This document shows, piece by piece, positions 1-7,385 of a DNA stretch of 20,759 nt. Numbering within the stretch: the first letter of the stretch is position 1; each line of letters starts with the position of its first letter. The notes beneath the pieces were generated by a model. It made no database searches, was not told the DNA's origin, and worked only from the letters and a program-made list of their open reading frames with translations. Made by a program: the position numbers and the translations under genes. This DNA comes from UMGS1307 sp964523005 (GTDB lineage Bacteria > Bacillota > Clostridia > Oscillospirales > CAG-382), in contig CAZFZL010000016.1 of assembly GCA_964523005.1 (NCBI GenBank), positions 1 to 20,759 on the forward strand. The letters run 5' to 3'.

Positions 1-2
1 AA

Positions 3-611
3 TATGCCGGAAGCTCTGCAGAAGCGAGAATCGGATATAAAACGTGGGTATGCGTCGCGCTGGGAGCGCTCACGCTCATCGTATTTACGGTTCTTTTCCT
101 ATGCGGAAAAAGGAATATCAAGAATTATATATTCGTTCTCGCAGCGGCAGTATTGCTTATCTGCGCGGTGCTTCTGTCCGATATTAAAAGCGCTGACGAT
201 TATTATTCCGGCAGTGACGGCGATACTTCCGGCACGGTCATAGGCACAGTGATGATGACGATTCGCTGCGATACGGTGGTCGGAAAGAGCGACTCGGAAT
301 ATGTTCCCGCCGACGGCACTGTGCTGCCGGTGACGGAGTTCGGGATAACTGAGGGCGAAAGCGTGTATGATGTGCTCGTGCGTGCCGCGAAGCGCTTCGG
401 TATCCAATTCGAAAACGACGGCGGAGCGTACGGACTTGCATATATATCGGGGATAAATTATCTTTATGAATTCGATTTCGGTGAGCTTTCAGGCTGGAGG
501 TACACTGTCAACGGTACTATACCGTCTGTCGGATGTGCTGAATATACACTCAGCAATGGCGATGTGATTGAATGGCACTATACCTGCGATCTCGGAAACG
601 ATCTCGGTTGA
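3..611 (+). CDS. Membrane-anchored DUF4430 (transcobalamin-like C-terminal) protein, 5' end outside window
   Basis: The frame is open at the left edge and ends in TGA at 609-611, so only the last 202 residues are visible. Two hydrophobic segments come first (about residues 15-35 and 40-57, the second reading YIFVLAAAVLLICAVLLS). They are followed by an acidic, Gly/Ser-rich linker and a C-terminal domain of about 115 residues. That domain carries the hallmarks of DUF4430: a GESVYDVLVRAAK-like motif, an aromatic GxxYGLAYI stretch, and a terminal SGWRYTVNG block followed by LSNGDVIEWHYT. DUF4430 resembles the C-terminal domain of transcobalamin/intrinsic factor and often sits beside ECF transporters in Firmicutes. 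The ecfT start lies 14 bases downstream, so the genes are almost certainly co-transcribed. I infer a cell-surface or membrane-linked role in substrate capture for the transporter. An ATG at 153 falls inside the second membrane segment and is not a credible start. Confidence 0.72.
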   Translation, partial: YAGSSAEARIGYKTWVCVALGALTLIVFTVLFLCGKRNIKNYIFVLAAAVLLICAVLLSDIKSADDYYSGSDGDTSGTVIGTVMMTIRCDTVVGKSDSEYVPADGTVLPVTEFGITEGESVYDVLVRAAKRFGIQFENDGGAYGLAYISGINYLYEFDFGELSGWRYTVNGTIPSVGCAEYTLSNGDVIEWHYTCDLGNDLG

Positions 612-617
612 AGGAGG
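611..617 (+). promoter_or_regulatory. Ribosome binding site setting the ecfT start
   Basis: AAGGAGG at 611-617 lies 7 bases before the ATG at 625. This selects 625 over the in-frame ATG at 568, which lies inside the preceding gene and has no such site. Confidence 0.7.
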
Positions 618-624
618 AGAGGGC

Positions 625-1500
625 ATGGCCTTTGAAGAGCATAACCCGACAGCGGTTTTTTTATACTTTATGATTGTAATGCTGATAACGATGTTCTGTA
701 TGAATCCGGTAATATTGATGCTGTCTTTAACGGGCGCGCTTTGCCTTTACTGCGTGAGAAATGCCGGCGGCAAGCGGCAGTTCCATCTTTTCATCGCCGT
801 GCTTTTCACTTTGACGGCGCTTATAAACCCGATATTCTATCATAACGGCGTCACGGTGCTTTTCGTCGTCAACGACAGCCCGATCACGCTTGAAGCCGCA
901 GTGTACGGCGTGTTCGCAGGGCTTATGATATGCACGACGCTGTATTGGTTCCGCTCGTTCTCGGAGATATTCACGAGCGACCGGCTGCTGTACGTTTTCG
1001 GCTCGTTTTCGCCGAAAGTAGCGCTTCTGCTTTCGATGACACTGCGGTTTATTCCGCTTTTCAGACTTCAGACGAAAAAGACCGAAGCAGCGCAGAAGGC
1101 ATTGGGACTGTACTGTGCTGACAGCTTGCCCGACACTGTTCGCGCCAAAGCGCGCGTGTTCTCCGTAATGGTGACATGGGGTCTTGAAAACGGTATCATC
1201 ACCGCCGACAGCATGAGCGCGCGCGGCTACGGAACGGGACGAAGAACGCGCTTCTCACGTTTTCGCTTCAGACGCTGCGACGCGTTCCTGCTGAGCTTTT
1301 CGCTCGCGGTAGGCGTTTTCACCGCGATCATGCTCATGACAGGCGCGCTTGATTTTGCTTTTTATCCTAAGCTGTGCACCGTACCGCTGACGATACCTGC
1401 GAGTGCGTCGTATATATGTTTTGGAGCGTTGGCGCTCGCGCCTTCATTCATTGAAATAAAGGAAAGCCTCAAATGGAAATACTTACTGTCGAAAATCTGA
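625..1500 (+). CDS. ecfT: ECF transporter transmembrane coupling protein EcfT
   Basis: This 291-residue integral membrane protein is the T component that couples the ATPases to the substrate-binding S component. Hydrophobic segments run through the first 130 residues (FLYFMIVMLITMFCMNPVIL and following) and again at the C-terminus (about residues 225-280). Between them is the cytoplasmic coupling region with the family's Ala-Arg-Gly signature in the context SADSMSARGYG, near residue 205. The start at 625 is chosen for its strong ribosome binding site. The 3' end overlaps the ATPase gene by 28 bases, so translation is probably coupled. Length, topology and neighbours all fit EcfT. Confidence 0.88.
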   Translation: MAFEEHNPTAVFLYFMIVMLITMFCMNPVILMLSLTGALCLYCVRNAGGKRQFHLFIAVLFTLTALINPIFYHNGVTVLFVVNDSPITLEAAVYGVFAGLMICTTLYWFRSFSEIFTSDRLLYVFGSFSPKVALLLSMTLRFIPLFRLQTKKTEAAQKALGLYCADSLPDTVRAKARVFSVMVTWGLENGIITADSMSARGYGTGRRTRFSRFRFRRCDAFLLSFSLAVGVFTAIMLMTGALDFAFYPKLCTVPLTIPASASYICFGALALAPSFIEIKESLKWKYLLSKI

Positions 1501-3104
1501 GCTTTACATATCCCGGCTGCGATAGCGCGGCTCTTGAAAACGTCTCGTTCTCGATCGAACGCGGCGATTTTCTCGTTGTTGCCGGCGCTACGGGCAGCGG
1601 AAAATCGACGCTTCTGAAAACACTCAAGCCCGCGCTGACGCCGCTCGGCGAAAAAACAGGAACAGTCAGACTGTGCGGAAAAGATATATACACGCTGCCG
1701 CTGCACGATACATCACGGATGATAGGCTTCGTAATGCAGCGCCCGGAGATGCAGATAACGACAGACATGGTGTGGCATGAGCTTGCGTTTGGGCTTGAAA
1801 ACCTCGGCGTGCCGCAGGACGAAATGAGGCGCCGCGTTTCGGAGATGGCGTGTTATTTCGGCATAGAGGAGTGGTTTGACAAGAAGACCTGCGAGCTTTC
1901 AGGCGGTCAGAAACAGCTTCTTAATCTCGCTTCCGTTATGGTCATGCAGCCCGATGTGCTCATCCTCGACGAGCCGACCTCGCAGCTCGATCCGATAGCC
2001 GCTTCAAGCTTTATTGCTACGCTTTCCAAGCTCAACCGTGAGCTTTCGCTGACGGTCATACTCGTTGAGCATTCACTTGAAGAAGCGCTGCCCATCTCTG
2101 ATAAACTCCTTGCGCTCAGAAACGGCAAAGTGCTTGCGTTCGGGGAAACAAAAAAGGCGGTCGAAACGCTGCGAGCTGACGTAAAAATGCTCGAGTCGAT
2201 GCCGTCGGCTGTAAGATTGTACTGCGCTGTCAACGGCATAGGGGCCTGTCCGCTTGACGTGCGCGAAGGGCGTGCGTTCATTGAAAATAACTTTAGCATA
2301 GCCGAAAGGACGCTCCCTTTGCCGGAATATGATCGCTCTGATGAAAAAGCGCTTGAATTTCATGATGTCTTTTTCAGATATTCACGAGAGCTGCCCGATG
2401 TGCTTCACGGGCTTGAGCTTACGGTCTGTAAGGGCGAGATATTCACTGTCCTCGGCGGAAACGGCTCCGGTAAATCTACGGCGCTCTGTTGCGCTGCCGG
2501 CTTGAATGCTCCGTTTTCGGGCAGAATATGCGTTTTCGGAAAGAAAATAAAGGAATATAAAAACGGCTTGCTATATAAAAATTGCGTAGCAATGCTGCCG
2601 CAGGACGTGCAGACTGTGTTTTTAAAAAACACGGTGCGTGAGGAGCTTGAAGATGTCGGAACGGACGGCTCGGAGCTGCCGTTCGATCTTAAGGTGCTCT
2701 ATGAAAAGCACCCCTACGATCTTTCGGGCGGCGAAATGCAGCTCGTCGCGCTTGCAAAAGTGCTTGCGTCGAAGCCGAAGCTGCTTTTGCTCGACGAGCC
2801 GACCAAAGGGCTTGACGCATACTCAAAAAAAGAAATCATACGCGTGCTGCGCGCACTTAAGGCTTCGGGTATGACGCTTGTCATCGTCACCCACGACGTA
2901 GAGCTTGCCGCTGTCGTTTCCGACAGGTGTGCGATGCTCTTTCGCGGAGAGGTGACCTCAAGCGACGTGCCGCGCCGCTTTTTCGCCGGAAACAGCTTTT
3001 ATACGACGGCGATAAGCCGTATGACGCGCGGACTTTTCGCAGACGCAGTGACTGTAGAGGATGCAGGCAGGCTGTGCCTTATGAACGGGAGGTGCGCAAA
3101 GTGA
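1473..3104 (+). CDS. ecfA: ECF transporter ATPase, two ABC domains fused in one chain
   Basis: This 543-residue protein contains both energizing ATPases of an ECF importer. The first domain has Walker A GATGSGKST (residues 38-46), signature LSGGQ (about 142) and Walker B VLILDEPTSQLD (about 165). The second has Walker A GGNGSGKST (about 328-336), signature LSGGE (about 415), Walker B LLLLDEPTKGLD (about 438) and an H-loop VTHD. In many Firmicutes EcfA1 and EcfA2 are separate proteins of about 280 residues; here they are fused, with both catalytic sites apparently intact. The start at 1473 has AAGGAAAG just upstream and overlaps the ecfT end. The stop overlaps the GTG start of the next gene (GTGA). 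The fusion suits a dedicated (group I-like) importer with its own S component rather than a shared module. Confidence 0.92.
   Translation: MEILTVENLSFTYPGCDSAALENVSFSIERGDFLVVAGATGSGKSTLLKTLKPALTPLGEKTGTVRLCGKDIYTLPLHDTSRMIGFVMQRPEMQITTDMVWHELAFGLENLGVPQDEMRRRVSEMACYFGIEEWFDKKTCELSGGQKQLLNLASVMVMQPDVLILDEPTSQLDPIAASSFIATLSKLNRELSLTVILVEHSLEEALPISDKLLALRNGKVLAFGETKKAVETLRADVKMLESMPSAVRLYCAVNGIGACPLDVREGRAFIENNFSIAERTLPLPEYDRSDEKALEFHDVFFRYSRELPDVLHGLELTVCKGEIFTVLGGNGSGKSTALCCAAGLNAPFSGRICVFGKKIKEYKNGLLYKNCVAMLPQDVQTVFLKNTVREELEDVGTDGSELPFDLKVLYEKHPYDLSGGEMQLVALAKVLASKPKLLLLDEPTKGLDAYSKKEIIRVLRALKASGMTLVIVTHDVELAAVVSDRCAMLFRGEVTSSDVPRRFFAGNSFYTTAISRMTRGLFADAVTVEDAGRLCLMNGRCAK
3087..3093 (+). 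promoter_or_regulatory. Ribosome binding site for the S component
   Basis: GGGAGGT at 3087-3093 lies 7 bases before GTG at 3101. It decides for the GTG start over in-frame codons upstream, which lie inside ecfA and would add about 58 non-membrane residues. Confidence 0.65.
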
Positions 3105-3787
3105 TCGTAATAAAAAGCGAAAAGCTCAGAAAAGCGCTCAAGTTACTCATCCCGTTCGTTATTATTCCGGTTGTCGTGCTCGTCGGTACGCTCGCGTTCG
3201 ATGATAAGCTGTACGCCTATGCCTCCATAGCCGTGTGCTGCCTTTCGCTTTTACTGTTCATCGCCGGATTCGAGAAGAAAAAGACGGGTACGCGGCGGCT
3301 GATAATCGTCGCCGTAATGGTCGCGCTGTCGGTTACGGGCAGATTCATACCGTTTTTCAAACCGATAACGGCGCTGTGCGTGATCACAGCACTGTACCTC
3401 GGCGGTGAAGCCGGGTTTCTCGTCGGCGCAACAGCGGCGGTAATATCGAATTTATATTTCGGACAGGGGCCGTGGACACCGTTCCAGATGCTCGCGTGGG
3501 GACTTATAGGGCTCGTAGCCGGACTGCTGGCGGCGCCGCTGAAAAAGAGCCGTGCGCTGCTGTGCGTGTACGGAGCGCTCGCCGGGATCATGTATTCGTT
3601 CATAATGGATGTATGGACTGTTGTGTGGTATAACAACGTCTTCGACCTTTCGCTCTGGCTCTCTGCGCTGGTCACAGCGATACCGCACACCGTTGTGTAT
3701 TCCGTGTCGAACGTACTGTTCCTGTGGCTGCTCGCAAAGCCGTTCGGCGAAAAGCTTGAACGCGTGAAGCTGAAATACAGCATATAG
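3101..3787 (+). CDS. ECF transporter S (substrate-binding) component, probably cobalamin/corrinoid type
   Basis: This is a 228-residue membrane protein starting at GTG within a GTGA overlap with the ATPase stop. It has about six hydrophobic segments: near residues 14-33, 40-56, 67-83, 88-112, 126-145 and 155-225. The central motif GRFIPFFKPITALCVITALY and the following LGGEAGFLVGATAAVISNLYFGQGPW resemble S components annotated as vitamin or cobalamin type. The substrate is inferred mainly from linkage to a DUF4430 (transcobalamin-like) protein; sequence alone does not fix it. With the two upstream genes it makes a complete importer. Other substrates, such as a queuosine precursor or another vitamin, cannot be excluded. 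Confidence 0.8.
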   Translation: MIVIKSEKLRKALKLLIPFVIIPVVVLVGTLAFDDKLYAYASIAVCCLSLLLFIAGFEKKKTGTRRLIIVAVMVALSVTGRFIPFFKPITALCVITALYLGGEAGFLVGATAAVISNLYFGQGPWTPFQMLAWGLIGLVAGLLAAPLKKSRALLCVYGALAGIMYSFIMDVWTVVWYNNVFDLSLWLSALVTAIPHTVVYSVSNVLFLWLLAKPFGEKLERVKLKYSI

Positions 3788-3853
3788 CGCTTAAACAAAA
3801 GGCACAACACTCTGTGATGTCGGAAAAACGGATCGTGTCAGGGCAGAAGCCTG

Positions 3854-3914
3854 AAAAAAAGCACCGGGCAATATAATCGGTGTGCAACGACACGCCGATT
3901 ATATTGCCCGGTGC
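3854..3914 (-). terminator. Strong intrinsic terminator for the minus-strand fliB-like gene
   Basis: Perfect 20-base arms at 3861-3880 and 3895-3914 enclose a 14-base loop. On the minus strand the stem is followed at once by seven U (A-run at 3854-3860). It lies 45 bases beyond the stop at 3959. In the plus direction no U-run follows, so for the ECF operon it would act only as a stem barrier. Confidence 0.85.
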
Positions 3915-3958
3915 GCGAATATTCAGTTGGCTTTTCAAAAAATCCGACCGGCCCGGCA

Positions 3959-5005
3959 TTACTGCCGTATAGGAGCCACGCGGAGCTTTCTCAGACGCAT
4001 TGAGTAATATCCCGAATGCTCAAAGAAGCGGAACGCTTCTGCCGTCACGTCGATGAGCTCGCCTGCTTCTTTCTTTTCTGCAAAACAGCAGCTGCATATC
4101 AGCTTTGTCAGCAGCATCGCAAACGAAAACGACACGAACGCGTCCTCTACGGAAGCCGAACCGGGTACGAACGGGAAGCTCTCGTAGATCATATGGTTCA
4201 CCGCCACCTTCTCAAAGAAAACGTCCGAGCTCGGTATCGTGCTTTTCAGATGCTCCTGCGCTTGAACGTATCGCTCGTACGACGCATTGCAGCTTTCGGC
4301 GTATAAGTATTCAAGCGCATGTGCGCCGTATTCAGCTATTCCTGCGCTGCGTTCTTCGAACGCTTGTATGAATCGGCACGCCGCTTCGAGTGTTTCGCCG
4401 TCCGTTATCGATGCCGGAGCCTGTCCGGGACATATGTATTTGCCGACCTCGCGCAGCCTTTCGTCAAATGAAAGCGCACGGTCGCTCATTATATCAGTTG
4501 TTTTGCGGCGTATCGAATCCTTTTCGGGTTCGTCGCCGTATATTTTTATGCCGTCGAACGTAAGATCGGCGTCAAACGTCGTCATTCTGACCGGCTTCGT
4601 GTCGGCATAAAGCAGCTCCAACGTCTTTTCACAGCTGTTTGAAGTGCATATCTCAGTGCTTTTTCCGTATACGCGAACTGACCTGGGATATTGTCTGCAT
4701 ATGAGCGGAAGCGTCATTTCTCCGCATTCTTTTTGCAGCGCACAGTAGCCGTCTTCTCTGAGAAGATGGCAGTTGCCGAGAAAGTCCGGCGCCATGAGCG
4801 CGTATCGTTCGCTGTCGGGCGAATCGGCGCGGCAGAACGCGCAGTCTATCCGGCGGCGCAGCGGCTTCGTGCATTCAAGCCCTATAAGCCTGAAATATTC
4901 ACGCTCGCTCACCGCGATCCCCCAGTCGCGGCAGCATACATGTCTGCACTCGCCGCATTTGCATGAAAAATCAAGGTAGTATTCCGGTGCGGTAACGGTA
5001 ACCGT
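3959..5005 (-). CDS. fliB: FliB-family protein (flagellin lysine-N-methylase-like) with Cys-cluster domain
   Basis: The frame encodes a protein with the N-terminal cysteine cluster CKCGECRHVCC, then CAFCRAD and a CGEMTLPLICRQYPR segment. This is the CxxCxxCC metal-cluster domain (PF03692 type) of FliB, known in Salmonella for methylating flagellin lysines. No flagellar gene is in the window, so the target is unknown; FliB-like proteins also occur outside flagellar loci. The start is odd. A good GGAGG (plus-strand 5013-5017) sits 7 bases before an ACG codon at 5005-5003, exactly where the family's short N-terminus (x-V-T-V-T-A-P-E-Y-Y) should begin. No ATG or GTG is in frame, and the only canonical alternative is TTG at 5080 or the next codon, without a ribosome binding site. 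I give the 5005 end (349 codons); the TTG form would have 373 residues. Confidence 0.72.
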   Translation of the reverse strand, partial: TVTVTAPEYYLDFSCKCGECRHVCCRDWGIAVSEREYFRLIGLECTKPLRRRIDCAFCRADSPDSERYALMAPDFLGNCHLLREDGYCALQKECGEMTLPLICRQYPRSVRVYGKSTEICTSNSCEKTLELLYADTKPVRMTTFDADLTFDGIKIYGDEPEKDSIRRKTTDIMSDRALSFDERLREVGKYICPGQAPASITDGETLEAACRFIQAFEERSAGIAEYGAHALEYLYAESCNASYERYVQAQEHLKSTIPSSDVFFEKVAVNHMIYESFPFVPGSASVEDAFVSFSFAMLLTKLICSCCFAEKKEAGELIDVTAEAFRFFEHSGYYSMRLRKLRVAPIRQ

Positions 5006-5192
5006 ATGGTTTCCTCCAATGCTGAAGAGTAATTTTTTTCGACAATAAATTCTACTACCTTTTAACGCTTTTTGCAACAATTAATTACATATATGTTATT
5101 AAAATCTCCGGGCGATAAAAAATGATTTTATGTTTGTTTTTTACATATGCGTTTTTGCTAATCTGTATAATCGAAAACAAAAATGTAAACAG

Positions 5193-5229
5193 CAAGGGAT
5201 CATTGCAGAATGCTGGCAATGATCCCTTG
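5193..5229 (-). terminator. Intrinsic terminator for the phosphoesterase gene
   Basis: Perfect 14-base arms at 5193-5206 and 5216-5229 enclose a 9-base loop, 19 bases beyond the stop at 5249. The minus-strand sequence that follows is U-rich (CTGTTTACATTTTTGTTTT). The rest of the 5081-5248 gap is AT-rich and holds no gene that I can support. Confidence 0.75.
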
Positions 5230-5248
5230 TCTGATATGGCATTGTTTT

Positions 5249-6088
5249 TTATCCTTTTACGGTAAGCCTGTGGACAAAGCCTGCCATGGCGCTTGAAGCG
5301 CATATCTGCTTCCTGCCCGGCGCGAATTCGCTGACGGAATACCCATGGACGTGACCGCAGAGTATGCACGAGACGTGTGAAGCAGGGGAGAGAATGTATT
5401 CGATCAGCTTCCTGCCGTTTTCGTCTGCTGTCCTGTCATCAATAAGGTAGTATTCACCGAATTTGCTCATCGCATCGCGGTTGTATGCGGTGCAGACAGG
5501 CGTGTGCATCATGAGGATGATCGGTCTGCCTTTGGCGCTGAGCGCCTTGAGTCTGCCGATACATTCGTCTGAAACAGCCTTTCGTGAATCGTCGATCGCC
5601 GCTACGGTGAATCCGTCGCCTTCGTGTACGCCGATGCTGTCCGCGCCGCTGATGAGTTTGACGCCGAATGTGCTTTCGCGGTATGTATCTTCGTGGTTTC
5701 CGGCGGTGTAAAGATAACCGCATCCGAGCGTATCGAGACAGCCGCTCAGCAGCCTGAAGCCGGCGGGATGGCAGTAATCGAGTATATCGCCAGTCATCAG
5801 CAGCATTTCAGGCGAACGCTCCCTGACGTATCCGAATATCTTTTCGGCGGCTGCCGCCGTCGGGATCCTGTGCGAATCGTTGAACGGCTCGCCGAAATGA
5901 TGTGCGAACCCCTCTCTTACCGGCTCCCACGCCTTTTCCTGCTTATATGCTTTCTCCCTTTCGGCGTCGTTCGAAAGCGCGTCAGCACAGCATATGTGCG
6001 TGTCGCTTATATGAATGAATTCGTGCGTTCCCGAAACGCCCGGCAGAACGAGCTCGTTTGATATGATGTTGAAAAAAATTTCTTCCAT
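5249..6088 (-). CDS. Calcineurin-like metallophosphoesterase
   Basis: This 279-residue protein has the full set of binuclear-metal motifs of the calcineurin-like phosphoesterase superfamily: SDTH (D29, H31), GDILD (100-104), GNHED (130-134), MMHTP (H195) and GHVHG (245-249). No signal peptide is seen, so it should be cytoplasmic. The start at 6088 has GAAAGG upstream; the longer in-frame start at 6163 runs through the intergenic promoter region and gives an unlikely N-terminus. The substrate (phosphomonoester, phosphodiester or nucleotide) cannot be read from the sequence. It is divergent from the beta-helix gene with about 105 bases between them, so the two may share regulation. Confidence 0.85.
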   Translation of the reverse strand: MEEIFFNIISNELVLPGVSGTHEFIHISDTHICCADALSNDAEREKAYKQEKAWEPVREGFAHHFGEPFNDSHRIPTAAAAEKIFGYVRERSPEMLLMTGDILDYCHPAGFRLLSGCLDTLGCGYLYTAGNHEDTYRESTFGVKLISGADSIGVHEGDGFTVAAIDDSRKAVSDECIGRLKALSAKGRPIILMMHTPVCTAYNRDAMSKFGEYYLIDDRTADENGRKLIEYILSPASHVSCILCGHVHGYSVSEFAPGRKQICASSAMAGFVHRLTVKG

Positions 6089-6131
6089 GCAGTGACCTTT
6101 CTTTTTCAGTATGATGTTATCGTAAAAACTC

Positions 6132-6160
6132 TTGCAAAAGGAAATCACGTATGATATATT
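6132..6160 (+). promoter_or_regulatory. Putative promoter of the beta-helix gene
   Basis: TTGCAA at 6132-6137 and TATATT at 6155-6160 are separated by 17 bases. They lie about 34 bases before the start at 6194 in an AT-rich divergent intergenic region. An overlapping minus-strand promoter for the phosphoesterase is likely but not clear. Confidence 0.45.
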
Positions 6161-6193
6161 CATAATATAACAATTAAGTGCAAGGATAATTAT

Positions 6194-7312
6194 ATGATGC
6201 TATACGGAGACGGAATTCATGACGATACCGCCGCAATACAGGCAATGCTTGATTCGGGAACAGCCGCAGTCATGCTTGATGTGCCGGAAAAAGAATATCT
6301 CATTTCAAAAACCCTCGTCCTCAGATCGGACTGCGAGCTGTGCTTAAGCAGGTTTACGCGCATTGTGCTTGCGCCGGGCAGTGATTGCCTCATGCTCAGG
6401 AGCGATGGCACACAGAATGTATCGGTCAGCGGAGGCATATGGGATATGCAAAATATGAAGCAAGCGCCGAATCCGCTCTGGACGCATACATACGGCGCGA
6501 TCGAGCATAAGGATTATGACGAACGTTATCTTGGTGTTGCGTTCCGCTTTTTCAACGTTAAAAACCTCATTATCCGCGATCTAACGCTCAGAGACCCGGT
6601 GACCTTCGGCATACAGATGGCAGAAGTATATCAATTCACTGTCGCGAATATCATTTTCGATTACAACGACGGCAACCCCGTAATGGGTACGATGGACGGT
6701 GTCCATATCGAAGGCGGTTGTCGCTTCGGACGTCTTGTGAACCTTCAGGGACGGTGTTATGATGACCTTGTGGCAATCAACGCCGATGATTTTTGGAGAG
6801 GACCGATAAGCGATATAACGGTCGATGGCATCTACGCGGAAGGCTCGCACAGTGCTGTGCGTCTCCTCTCGACAGGCAGCCGCGTTGACAATATTACTGT
6901 CAGCGGTATATACGGCACGTTCTATCAATATTGTGTCGGAGTAACGCGGTACTATAATGATTATAAGCCCTATGGCGACTTCGGAAACATCACGCTGCGT
7001 GATGTTCACGCGTCAAAATCGCCGCGCTATCCTTCTTTCTATACGCCGGAAAGCTTCGTCTATCCGCTTATTTTTGTCGAAAGCGGAGTTCATGTCGAAT
7101 CACTTGTTATCGACGGAATGTACCGGCATGAAAACGCCGTTGACATAGATTCATTGCGCGTTGAGGCGGATGCTTTTGTCGGTAGCCTTTCGTTGAACAA
7201 CGTTATTTATTCCGCGGGAGAAGGCAAGGCTCCGTTCCTGATAAACTACGGCACGATCGGCAAAAAGACGTATGCAAACGTCAACATGCTCGACGGCGCG
7301 TCGTTTGAATGA
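6194..7312 (+). CDS. Right-handed beta-helix protein, GH28 / pectate-lyase-like
   Basis: This 372-residue protein begins with YGDGIHDDTAAIQAML, the typical N-terminal motif of pectate-lyase-3 and GH28-type beta-helix enzymes. Repeating short beta-helix coils follow (NVSVSGGIWD, NLIIRDLTLRDP, NITVSGIYG, NITLRDVHA). A MDGVHIEGGC segment and NADDFW occupy the region where GH28 enzymes hold catalytic aspartates. There is no signal peptide, so it probably acts inside the cell on imported oligosaccharides. The exact activity (polygalacturonase, rhamnosidase or other) cannot be assigned. AAGGA at 6182-6186 precedes an ATGATG; either ATG could serve. A clean terminator follows. Confidence 0.75.
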   Translation: MMLYGDGIHDDTAAIQAMLDSGTAAVMLDVPEKEYLISKTLVLRSDCELCLSRFTRIVLAPGSDCLMLRSDGTQNVSVSGGIWDMQNMKQAPNPLWTHTYGAIEHKDYDERYLGVAFRFFNVKNLIIRDLTLRDPVTFGIQMAEVYQFTVANIIFDYNDGNPVMGTMDGVHIEGGCRFGRLVNLQGRCYDDLVAINADDFWRGPISDITVDGIYAEGSHSAVRLLSTGSRVDNITVSGIYGTFYQYCVGVTRYYNDYKPYGDFGNITLRDVHASKSPRYPSFYTPESFVYPLIFVESGVHVESLVIDGMYRHENAVDIDSLRVEADAFVGSLSLNNVIYSAGEGKAPFLINYGTIGKKTYANVNMLDGASFE

Positions 7313-7332
7313 AACTAAGGTAATTCTATACG

Positions 7333-7362
7333 AACAGCAGAGCCGCGAGCTCTGCTGTTTTT
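7333..7362 (+). terminator. Intrinsic terminator after the beta-helix gene
   Basis: Perfect 11-base arms (AACAGCAGAGC at 7333-7343; GCTCTGCTGTT at 7349-7359) enclose a CGCGA loop and run into TTTTT. It lies between convergent genes and favours the plus direction. Confidence 0.88.
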
Positions 7363-7385
7363 ATGTTACTGCCTTTTCGGAGCGG

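Noticed and set aside
3217..3810. Minus-strand open frame of 197 codons opposite the ECF S component
   Set aside because: It is antisense to a membrane protein; the Ser/Thr/Pro-rich composition is a by-product of the opposite strand.
5140..5171. TTTACA and TATAAT on the plus strand, resembling a promoter
   Set aside because: The spacer is 20 bases, and transcription would run straight into the terminator stem and the antisense of a gene.
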